Assembly (NCBI RefSeq): GCF_004768545.1
Contig: NZ_CP038639.1
Span: 310,001 to 374,000 of the forward strand
From: Cupriavidus oxalaticus
GTDB lineage: Bacteria > Pseudomonadota > Gammaproteobacteria > Burkholderiales > Burkholderiaceae
Reading direction: 5' to 3'
Length of the DNA stretch: 64,000 nt
The notes under the pieces were generated by a model that saw only the letters and a program-made list of their open reading frames with translations, was not told the origin of the DNA and did not search any database. The position numbers and the translations under genes were made by a program. How positions within the stretch are numbered: position 1 is the stretch's first letter; the number at the start of each line of letters is the position of its first letter. Below are positions 33,987 to 41,506 of the stretch, piece after piece.

Positions 33987-34129
33987 CCCTTATCGCCCCC
34001 AAGTTCGGATTCTATCGGGGCGACATCTATTCTGCCGCGGGGGGGCATGGCCACGGCAGCCCAAATGCCCACCCTCGCTTGACGAGTCAAGGGTATTCCA
34101 TGCTTGAAGCCGTGCGCCGTATTGCGTAA

Positions 34130-34444
34130 CGCCGCTCGATATTGAGCGCTCTTCACGTTTTGCTCTATTGTCGCGAAGAGTCCTTGGCGACGAATGCCGC
34201 TGATCCGATTGCATCGGACAAAGTCAAAGCCATACCGCTACAGTGACGAGTCGGTGGAAAAGACTGCCTTCTTGGCCATGTCGGTTATCGCCGGCTGCGC
34301 GTTGAGATTGAGCCAAAGACTAACTACCCAGCGCCTCAGTATCCCCGCAGTGCTGGCACGCATGTCCATGGGGTCGACAGCCGGCGGCTCGATGCGAATC
34401 ATTGCATCCAGTCCCTGACCGTTTTGATCAGGCGGGGAAAGTGA
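34130..34444. other. Gap after the split gene
   Basis: About 300 bp with only short chance frames; nothing recognised. Confidence 0.4.
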
Positions 34445-34738
34445 CTAGCATTCGTCTTTCCGGATGATTTCCACTTGCTCGTCAATGATGACCAGGAGGT
34501 CGACTACTGAGCCGGTGAAACGCTGCCGTACCCTCTCTCGTGCCTTGCGCTCGCTGGCCGAACGAACGAGCTCATAGGTGCCACCCTCCTCCGAAAGACG
34601 GATGACTCGCAGTTCCTTGCTGGGCGGAACCTGCAGCCAGTAAGAATACCCATTCCTTATCCCTCTTTCTGTGCGTTCGCGAGGAATCAGGTATGGCCGG
34701 GCAAGCATGATCTCGGCGTGAATCGCTTCAAGGGACAT
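34445..34738 (-). CDS. 97-aa partner of H-NS-like gene, copy B (unknown function)
   Basis: 97 aa, colinear with the protein at 13800-14093 (YSYWLQVPPSKELRVIRLS, RQRFTGSVVDLLVIIDEQVE). The start is set by alignment to copy A. It is separated by 79 bp and a terminator hairpin from the H-NS-like gene, the same spacing as copy A. There is no recognised domain. Confidence 0.75.
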   Translation of the reverse strand: MSLEAIHAEIMLARPYLIPRERTERGIRNGYSYWLQVPPSKELRVIRLSEEGGTYELVRSASERKARERVRQRFTGSVVDLLVIIDEQVEIIRKDEC

Positions 34739-34750
34739 GGTGCTGCTCTC

Positions 34751-34784
34751 AAAAAAACGAAACCCCTGCATTGCGGGCAGGGGC
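34751..34784 (-). terminator. Rho-independent terminator of H-NS-like gene, copy B
   Basis: On the minus strand CCCCTGC...GCAGGGG with a short CCGCAAT-type loop is followed by TTTCGTTTTTTT. It lies between the H-NS-like stop and the 97-aa gene start, so full read-through is unlikely and the 97-aa gene is expressed partly by terminator leakage or from its own promoter. Confidence 0.8.
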
Positions 34785-34817
34785 GAATTTCATTCTGGAG
34801 TGCAGAAGCGGAGGTTT

Positions 34818-35129
34818 TTAGGCTTCTTCTGCAATCAGGAATCTCTTGGGGTTCTTACCGAGCCAAGCCGGTTGGCGACCACGGCCGGACCAAGTGTTCC
34901 CGGTTTTGGGGTCGCGGTACTTAGGGGGCAGTTCCGACTTCGGCTTGCTTGTACGGCTGCCTGCTGGACGGCCGCGACGGCGCTTGGCAATGTCTTCGAC
35001 CGTCAAGCCATACTCTGCCATCAGGGTCTGAATCTTCTCGATGACGCCCGCTACTTCATTGGCGCGTACCTCTTCCAGTTGGGCTTCGAGGGCCTGCTTC
35101 TGGGACATGAGTTCCTTATAGGATGCCAT
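34818..35129 (-). CDS. H-NS-like nucleoid protein, module copy B
   Basis: 103 aa, nearly identical in layout to 14173-14484: coiled coil MASYKELMSQKQALEAQLEE, linker KRRRGRP, C-terminal YRDPKTGNTWSGRGRQPAWL. An AAAGGAAA site precedes the ATG. Family role: binding AT-rich DNA and repressing foreign genes. Confidence 0.92.
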   Translation of the reverse strand: MASYKELMSQKQALEAQLEEVRANEVAGVIEKIQTLMAEYGLTVEDIAKRRRGRPAGSRTSKPKSELPPKYRDPKTGNTWSGRGRQPAWLGKNPKRFLIAEEA

Positions 35130-36086
35130 TCGATTTTCCTTTCCAGTCGAGAGATGAGAGAAGATAGTTTAAGGCTAACCAAGCTTTAGCGCAAAACACT
35201 TTCACTCTGTGATTATGTGTGTGGAAAAACACCGAGGTAATGCCATCTGAATTCATTGAAAATAGGGCCAGGAGTCAATGTGGGACAGCGACCGACAGAA
35301 CATGCTAGGTTACTGCGCCGGCGTGCTCGGGTCATCAAGAGATCCACTATGGCGGAAGCCAAACGCAGCCTTGGCTAGCTCGCTGGTCGGATCAGCTCTC
35401 CACCTGGTGCTCGATACGGACGCTAAGACCGTCGTGCCGCGTCCGCCGACGTCCCCGCATGCCTCTCCCCACGCTCGCCGGACAGGTCCGCAAGCGCAGC
35501 CTCGGGGTCGCCGGCCGGACTTGTTTCGCCATCTCCGCACTTCGGTCAATCTGACACAAGGCGAAGACATGCTCGTCTGAGCCCGGACTCGCTTAGTTCT
35601 CTGGAGGTCACAGAACTGAGCCGGAACCTGGCCACCAGCCAGGCGCTGGAGAGACGATTGGACCTTCCATCGTGCGGCAAGGCAAGCCAGCTTTGTAGGA
35701 ATGACCTGATGGTGTAACAGATTGGGCCGCAAGACGTAATTTTGGCCCCCAAAGACCTTGTGACTTCAGCAGAGGGAGCTTGCAGGCTGGCATCGACGAC
35801 CCATTATCGACGCAAGTCGCCTTTTGCGGCCCAATTCATTGCACCTTAGCGGTCGCCACCGCGGCTCACTATCAACGGCTGCAGTTTTGCTTCTGGCTCC
35901 CCTTCGCTATCGCGCTTTCCGCGCCTTGTCGCTGTGCCGCGGCAACTCTGGCGCTCGCCCGGCCACGCACGCTGCAACTCACCGTCGCCGTCGAATCGTG
36001 GCGGGAGCGCAAGGCAGACACCGGCCAGTCCGGTCACCGGAATGCTTCCCTTTCACCCCGCATTACCGAGGTCGCATGTAGGTACT
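35130..36086. other. 950-bp gap before tRNA-Ile2
   Basis: No gene I can support. Frames of 60-140 codons on both strands have no motif or ribosome site. The first 60 bp are AT-rich and probably hold the H-NS-like promoter. Confidence 0.4.
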
Positions 36087-36163
36087 TGGTGGGCCTGGCA
36101 GGATTTGAACCTGCGACCAAAGAATTATGAGTTCTCTGCTACTGACCCCTGAGCTACAGGCCC
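36087..36163 (-). tRNA. tRNA-Ile2(CAT), with an extra base in the D arm
   Basis: 77 nt with encoded CCA. The acceptor GGGCCTG pairs with CAGGCCC, the anticodon arm is GAGAA-CTCATAA-TTCTT, and the T arm is GCAGG-TTCAAAT-CCTGC. The CAT anticodon with this context (ACTCATAATTCTTTGGTCGC) fits the lysidine-modified Ile2 isoacceptor rather than Met. The D arm reads GCTCAGGGGTCAGTAGC. An extra T splits the usual GAGC, leaving a 3-bp stem. Confidence 0.85.
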
Positions 36164-36504
36164 ACTGTTTCACGACACAGGTACCACAACTGGTCCCGAT
36201 AAGTCTGAAAGGGAAGGAGCTTACGTCTCGATTCCCCGCGACGCGCGAATGATAGCAGGCTTGGGTCATCGGACGACGAACTTAATACTCTGCCTCACGT
36301 AGCTCAGTGGTTACCGCGGAGGATTAGTTTGCCGGCTGACTTCCGATCATGGATCCGGCGCCAGCAGATTCTGGTCTTGGGCGATAGCCGATCCGCCATG
36401 TCAATGTGTCGATGCTGCAGAGGTAGCTATCCATCGACACAGCCCCCCAACTGTGGGGAGTACCCAGCTCGATTCCTCAAGGAAAATTCGCTGGGGAGGA
36501 AACC
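36164..36504. other. Gap with a tRNA-like 5' fragment
   Basis: At 36292-36313 (plus) GCCTCACGTAGCTCAGTGGTTA resembles the acceptor strand and D arm of a tRNA, but the rest is absent. No gene is otherwise seen. Confidence 0.35.
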
Positions 36505-36880
36505 ATGTTGAGAATTCTGCTACTGGGGCTTTTCACAACGAGTGCAGTGGGACAGACCGTATACCAATGTCGCGGGATGGACGGTAGAGTGACGCTCCAG
36601 GATCAGCCGTGTCCCGACGGCACAAAGACGGAATCGTCTCGGAAGACCATCGGTCAACTGAACGCGGAATATCGGGCTCAGCCAATTGTCATTGGAGATC
36701 CAAAGTCGGCCGAGCGACTTTGCTAGTGGGATCGTTTGCCCTTCGTTGCGGCAGCAGTATCACAACAATTTGGCATGGTCGGAACGCGCCATGCTGCGAA
36801 ACGACGTTGCTGAAGTACAGCGAGCATCAGAAGCCGTACGTGCCATCGGCGCCCAGATATCGAAATATCGCTGTGAATAG
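36505..36880 (+). pseudogene. DUF4124 periplasmic protein, apparently frameshifted
   Basis: From an ATG with GGGAGGA upstream, the frame encodes a signal peptide (MLRILLLGLFTTSAVGQ) and the DUF4124 motif VYQCRGMDGRVTLQDQPCPDG. It stops at 36726 after 73 codons. The next frame continues with protein-like sequence (VCPSLRQQYHNNLAWSERAM, EAVRAIGAQISKYRCE) to 36880. A single frameshift near 36710-36725 would join them. It could instead be a genuine short protein followed by chance coding. Confidence 0.5.
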
Positions 36881-37004
36881 CCAGGCCTTCGGGTTGCCAA
36901 TACACGGTAAGTAGCGACGTGTAGATTCGCCACCCCCTTTTCTGGCCGCCGTGGCAACCGATCTCGGTTGCTGATTTGAATACTTACAATCGGGAGAGAA
37001 CAGC

Positions 37005-38564
37005 ATGATTCAATTTACAGCAGTCGGCAGTAGCAAGACCATGGCGCAGCTCGTTGACAAGCGCGTCGTGGTAGTCGGCGACATTGTGACAATGAACAAG
37101 AATCGCGACGTCTTGGTCGGTGGCCGATTGTGTTTGGAGGGCCGTCATATCGTCGAGCTGGTTCGTGCTGACGAGACGTTGCCAACCGCTTTCGCAAATG
37201 CGCCGGTCGTCGAAACAGGTGGCACCATCTATCCAGGGCTGTTCGATCTCCACAATCATCTGCCATACAACATGATTCCTTTGTGGGAGGTCGACCGTAG
37301 GTTTGATAACCGTCGCGAGTGGCAGACCGTCAAAGAGTATTACCCAGCGGTGACGGCGCCGTTCACGTTGCTCAACCAGAACAGAGACAAATCCTACCCT
37401 CGGGCGATAGTCCGACATGCCGAATGTCGAGGGTTGTTTGGAGGTGTAACCACTGGACACGGTATGCCATTGAAGAGTGGTGCCATGTACTCAGGCCTGA
37501 TGCGTAACATCGAACAGCCGCTAGCTCCCGAGCTTCCCACTGTCAAGTCGAATACACCTGACTTCAATCCGGAAAAGCTTGCCGAAATGCTTGAATGGAC
37601 AAAGCAAGGGCAGCCATACATCTACCACCTCAGTGAAGGCGTCGGTGCCTACGGTGAACGTGTATTTCGGGATCTTCAGCAGGTTCCGGGCGGGTTGAAT
37701 CCCCACTTGATCTGCATTCACTGTGTTGGCATCCCAACGGATGGGTGGGAGGCGCTTAGGGTTGTTCCGGGCATCGTGTGGTCGCCGACTAGTAACCTGC
37801 TGCTATATGGGGAGACTTGCAAGATCGAAGAGGCGAAAAGCCGCGGGATCCCTATTGCTATTGGGGCGGACTGGGCCCCAAGCGGTTGCAAGAACTTGCT
37901 TGGTGAACTCAAGGTCGCACGGGAGGTCAGCCGGTACAAGGGCGGCGTCTTAACCGATGCTGAACTGGTGGCTGCGGTGACTATCGTCCCCGCGGCGATG
38001 GTGGGCTGGGACAAGTTCCTCGGCAGTCTTGAACCTGGCAAGTGGGCCGACCTTCTTGTGCTGGCAGGTACTGGAGGCGACCACTACGCGCGATTGGTGG
38101 AGGCCAAGGAGACATCCGTCCGCGCGGTAGTCATCGACGGGCGAGTTCGGCTCGGCGAGGACAACGGTCTCGTGATTGCCGACCCGCTCTCAAGCGAGCC
38201 GGTTTCCATCGGAGGTAAAGCCTATGTGCTGGATCTGGTCGAGGAGGGAGACGATGGGCTCGGCGGCGTGACCCTAGCACAGGCATTGGAAAAGCTTCGA
38301 TATGGCCTTGAGCACCTGCCAGGCTTCGAGGACGGTCAGAAGACTCTTTTGCTAGCAAACGGCGTCACTGATGACAACGAACTAAGCCTGGAAGACGAAA
38401 TGGCCCAGGAGAGCATGTCGTCAATCCTGTTGCGGGGCGATAACCTACCAGCTCAGTCCATGCGGCTTGCTCCGATGGCGGCAGTTGACGATCCAGATTT
38501 CCTGAGCGCAATGCGAGCCAGTGTGAACATGCCTGACTACGCAAAGAAGGCGTTCATGGACTGA
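37005..38564 (+). CDS. Amidohydrolase-superfamily protein
   Basis: 519 aa. An N-terminal beta strand region is followed by the metal-binding HxH in YPGLFDLHNHLPYN (about 77-90). Later His-containing strands are LICIHCVG and YIYHLSEGV, and the catalytic Asp lies in AIGADWAPSGCKN. LEPGKWADLLVLAG with VRAVVIDGRVR closes the composite beta-sandwich, as in cytosine deaminase / TRZ-ATZ-like amidohydrolases. About 90 extra C-terminal residues are acidic and unassigned. The substrate is unknown. GGGAGAG precedes the ATG. Confidence 0.82.
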   Translation: MIQFTAVGSSKTMAQLVDKRVVVVGDIVTMNKNRDVLVGGRLCLEGRHIVELVRADETLPTAFANAPVVETGGTIYPGLFDLHNHLPYNMIPLWEVDRRFDNRREWQTVKEYYPAVTAPFTLLNQNRDKSYPRAIVRHAECRGLFGGVTTGHGMPLKSGAMYSGLMRNIEQPLAPELPTVKSNTPDFNPEKLAEMLEWTKQGQPYIYHLSEGVGAYGERVFRDLQQVPGGLNPHLICIHCVGIPTDGWEALRVVPGIVWSPTSNLLLYGETCKIEEAKSRGIPIAIGADWAPSGCKNLLGELKVAREVSRYKGGVLTDAELVAAVTIVPAAMVGWDKFLGSLEPGKWADLLVLAGTGGDHYARLVEAKETSVRAVVIDGRVRLGEDNGLVIADPLSSEPVSIGGKAYVLDLVEEGDDGLGGVTLAQALEKLRYGLEHLPGFEDGQKTLLLANGVTDDNELSLEDEMAQESMSSILLRGDNLPAQSMRLAPMAAVDDPDFLSAMRASVNMPDYAKKAFMD

Positions 38565-38785
38565 AGCCCCGTTCCACGCTTCCGAGCGCCTACCCTCGAC
38601 GGTGGGCCGAAGCCGGGTTCGGGCGAACGCCGACAGGACTCTGGCCGAGCCTAGAGCCCTGCCCGTTCCGGTTTCGATCGCCTTTGGTAGCAGGCGGCGC
38701 CTTCCGGCCGTGCCGGACGAGCCCGTCGTTACCAATTTGGCCGTCGAATTTTTCCCGGGGAGGGGAAAGCAAGCACTATGAGTTT

Positions 38786-39109
38786 TCACAGCTTACCCGG
38801 CGCCATGAATTCCATGCTGACATCCTTAGTCTCTCCGCTATCAGACTGTCCCGCCAGCTCCTCCCATACACGCCTAGCCTCACCATCGAAGCACGGCGAG
38901 CCCGACAGCAAGTATCGCCGTCCGCTTGAGGTTACGCCGACAGCTGCCTCACTGTCGAAGGATTGGATTGCGCTGCTCACTCGAACCTCATTGTTCTCGA
39001 CGCAGTACCCCACAAAATGTCGTTGACCCGACCTTGTTTCGCGGACCCGCCAGCGCTCAAGTGTAACGAGCGGCTGTACATCGACCGGTGCAACCATGTT
39101 CACAGACAT
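38786..39109 (-). CDS. Hypothetical protein, 107 aa
   Basis: WRVRETRSGQRHFVGYCVEN, NEVRVSSAIQSFDSEAAVGV and TSSGRRYLLSGSP form a regular beta-rich sequence that reads like a genuine single-domain protein. There is no known family. It lies 11 bp beyond the IS630 remnant on the same strand. Confidence 0.55.
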   Translation of the reverse strand: MSVNMVAPVDVQPLVTLERWRVRETRSGQRHFVGYCVENNEVRVSSAIQSFDSEAAVGVTSSGRRYLLSGSPCFDGEARRVWEELAGQSDSGETKDVSMEFMAPGKL

Positions 39110-39120
39110 TACGTGTTCAA

Positions 39121-39876
39121 CTATTGAAACCGCAGACGCCCGGAGCTTATGCCAGCCGGCCCTCTTTTGGCAAAAGGTGCATACGGGCTTTCGAGAGCGG
39201 ACCGCGAACTAATGATCCATTGCCCGGTGTCAACGGACCAAGAGAGGTCAGATGTGTAGGGAATACCCGGCTCGGCCGGAATCGGTTGGCGTACTTCGCC
39301 GATGAGCTGGGTCGGGCTTTCATCGAAGCACACCAACGGGTGGTGCGGATCTGGGGTTTCGGCATACAGGTCGAGCACGTCTTCCATGCGTGCAACGTAT
39401 TCCGCGTCGATCTTGGGAATGCACCACATGTCCTTGCGCCAGGGCTTCAGATCGTTCTCGGCCAGGCGCCGGCGTACCGTCTCGCGCGATAGCTCTTCGT
39501 GCTCGGTTAGTTTGACGAACGTGTCGGCGAGCAATTCCAGCGTCCAGCGTGCACGTCCCGCTGGCGGGTTGGTGCAGGCGGTGGCTATCAACAGGGCCTC
39601 TTCCTTGCCGCTGAGCTTGCGCTGGGCCCCAGGCCGAGCCTGTTCGTTCAGCGCCGCGTCCAGACCCATCTCCACGAAGCGACGCTTGGTGCGGTACACC
39701 GTGGATTCGCCAACCGCCACGGTGGCGGCAATGCTCGCATCATCCTTGCCAGCGTGCGCTGCAAGCAGGATCTGGGCTCGCTTGAGCTTGCGTGCCGCGT
39801 GCTTGCCGCCGCTTAGCATGGCAGCAAGCGCCTCACACTCGGATTGGTCGAGTTCGATTCGATAGCGTAGATTCAT
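39121..39876 (-). pseudogene. IS630-family transposase, C-terminally truncated
   Basis: 252 codons against about 345 usual. The N-terminal HTH ([40 protein letters not shown]) and the first catalytic Asp ([20 protein letters not shown]) are present. After about residue 215 the sequence no longer matches; the second Asp and the Glu of the DDE triad are missing and the tail is fused to unrelated DNA. Confidence 0.85.
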
Positions 39877-40173
39877 CCGGATGGCTTCCTTCGGGGGAGC
39901 CTCCTTCGACTGCCGGGGTTCCGAATGAATCAGAAATCGCTTCCATTGTCTGGCGAGCGCTCAGCCTGCCAGAGCTTCACCGACAAGCAAGGTCAGTATC
40001 TCGCCTTCATCTGGGCCTACAGCTTGATAAACGGCCGCTCTCCGGCCGAGCGCGACATGCAGCGATTTTTCGCCGTCACGGCTCCTTCCGTCCACCAAAT
40101 GGTGTGAGGTAGCCTGATCGAGGCGGACACGCTTGGTCCTTAGATTAAGATCGTGGATCAGGAGTGTGCACAG

Positions 40174-40485
40174 ATGAGCAAGGCAAGACAGACGTACGGG
40201 GAAGAGTTTCAGGCAGAGGCCGTGAGACTGGTGCTGGAACAGGGACTGACGCTGCAGTCGGCCGCGCAGCGTCTGGGGATTCCGAAGGGCACGTTGACGA
40301 ATTGGGTGTCGAAAGCCAAGGCGCCTGGAACAGCAGCGGCACCAGGGGGCGTGACAGTGGCAGAGTTGGCGGCGGAGAATGCGAGGCTGCGCAAGGAGCT
40401 GGCCGAGGCGAGGCTGGAGCGCGATATTGTAAAAAAAGCCGCGGCGTACTTCGCCAGGGAATCACTGCCCGGTACGCGTTCGTGA
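40174..40485 (+). CDS. IS3-family OrfA
   Basis: 103 aa. The helix-turn-helix (YGEEFQAEAVRLVLEQGLTL, QSAAQRLGIPKGTLTNWV) is followed by a coiled coil (AELAAENARLRKELAEARLE). The A-AAA-AAG slippery site at 40431-40437 diverts ribosomes into orfB. Confidence 0.92.
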   Translation: MSKARQTYGEEFQAEAVRLVLEQGLTLQSAAQRLGIPKGTLTNWVSKAKAPGTAAAPGGVTVAELAAENARLRKELAEARLERDIVKKAAAYFARESLPGTRS

Positions 40486-41339
40486 GTCAATGGCGAGAAG
40501 TGTATCCGGTGAAGTTGATGTGCCGGGTATTGGGGGTCTCGCGCAGTGGCTACTACGACTGGACACACAGACCTTACGGGCTCAGTCCGGAACAGGAGCG
40601 GCTGCGTCTGGCGATCCGGGCAGCCCACAAGCGCACGCGTCAGACGTACGGTACGCGGCGCCTGCAGCGCGAGCTGGCTGGCGATGGATTCGTGGTCGGC
40701 CGTGATCGGCTGGCCAGATTGCGCAACGAGATGGGGATTCGGTGTCGGCAAAAGCGTCGATTCGTAGCGACAACTCGCTCGGCTCATAATCTGCCAGTGG
40801 CGCCCAACCTACTGGAGCAGAAATTTGAAGCCGACAGGCCAAATGCCGCGTGGGTGACAGACATCACGTATATCGCGACCGATGAGGGTTGGTTGTACCT
40901 GGCAGGAATCAAGGACCTGTACACGTGCGAGATCGTGGGCTACGCGATGGGGCCCAGAATGACACAGGAATTGGTGGGCGAGGCGCTGTTCCGGGCGGTG
41001 CGCAGCAAGCGGCCACGGCCCGGCCTGATTCATCATTCAGACCGGGGCAGCCAATACTGTGCTCACGGCTATCGCAGGTTGCTAGCGCAGTTCGGCATGC
41101 TGGCTTCGATGTCACGCAAGGGAAACTGCTACGACAATGCGCCCATGGAAAGCTTCTGGGGCAGCCTGAAAGCAGAGTTGGTGTACCACCATCGGTATGC
41201 CACCCGGCTGGAAGCCATGGCCTCTGTCCGTGAGTACATTGAGATTTTTTACAATCGCCAACGGCGCCATTCGAAGTTGGGGTACCGAACGCCAGGCGAA
41301 GTCGCTGCAAGCTACCTCAGTCGACTAGCTGCAGCATGA
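40431..41339 (+). CDS. IS3-family transposase OrfB, made as OrfAB by -1 frameshift
   Basis: The frame is entered at A7. HTH_21 region: LMCRVLGVSRSGYYDW and RTRQTYGTRRLQRELAGDGF. DDE core: WVTDITYIAT (D), LIHHSDRGSQYCA (D), DNAPMESFWGSLKAEL (E), then FYNRQRRHSKLGYRTP. The fusion would be about 388 aa and looks intact. Confidence 0.92.
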   Translation, partial: KKSRGVLRQGITARYAFVSQWREVYPVKLMCRVLGVSRSGYYDWTHRPYGLSPEQERLRLAIRAAHKRTRQTYGTRRLQRELAGDGFVVGRDRLARLRNEMGIRCRQKRRFVATTRSAHNLPVAPNLLEQKFEADRPNAAWVTDITYIATDEGWLYLAGIKDLYTCEIVGYAMGPRMTQELVGEALFRAVRSKRPRPGLIHHSDRGSQYCAHGYRRLLAQFGMLASMSRKGNCYDNAPMESFWGSLKAELVYHHRYATRLEAMASVREYIEIFYNRQRRHSKLGYRTPGEVAASYLSRLAAA

Positions 41340-41506
41340 ACCAGACGTGTCCGCGCTGGACAGAACACCTCAGTGCTCAACCTCGAACGCAATGGATTAA
41401 TCCGCCGGCAAGCAGGCATCGCTCGCAGCATCGAACTGCTCGTTGACCACAACTGCTTGCCTGTCCTACAACCCAGCCAAACTGTCAAAACCTCCGTGCA
41501 GCGGTA

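Larger units (their letters stand above)
32380..34044 (-). mobile_element. IS3-family insertion sequence, 1665 bp, copy 1
   Basis: It is bounded by 4-bp target duplications GCAT (32376-32379 and 34045-34048). The terminal inverted repeats are imperfect, about 26 bp, and share TAGATGTCGCC. It encodes orfA and orfB. The copy at 51601-53265 has the same length and only a very few differences (one in orfA changes Gln to Lys). It lies in the 66-aa gene. Confidence 0.93.
32260..34129 (+). pseudogene. 66-aa winged-helix-like gene, copy B, split by a 1665-bp IS
   Basis: The 5' part (32260-32379) encodes MLSPHEIAALLLLGDAQDID to MEH; the 3' part (34049-34129) encodes GHGSPNAHPRLTSQGYSMLE to AVRRIA-stop. 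Removing the IS and one copy of the GCAT target duplication restores exactly 201 bp. That is the length of the intact paralogue at 12461-12661, and the restored protein aligns with it without gaps. The gene was therefore functional until a recent insertion. Confidence 0.9.
40105..41372 (+). mobile_element. IS3-family insertion sequence, 1268 bp
   Basis: The ends TGAGGT...CTG...GCGGACACG..TGGT are inverted at both termini, with 3-bp target duplications GTG (40102-40104 and 41373-41375). It encodes orfA and, by -1 frameshift at A7 (40431-40437), orfAB. It lies inside the LexA-like gene. Confidence 0.93.
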
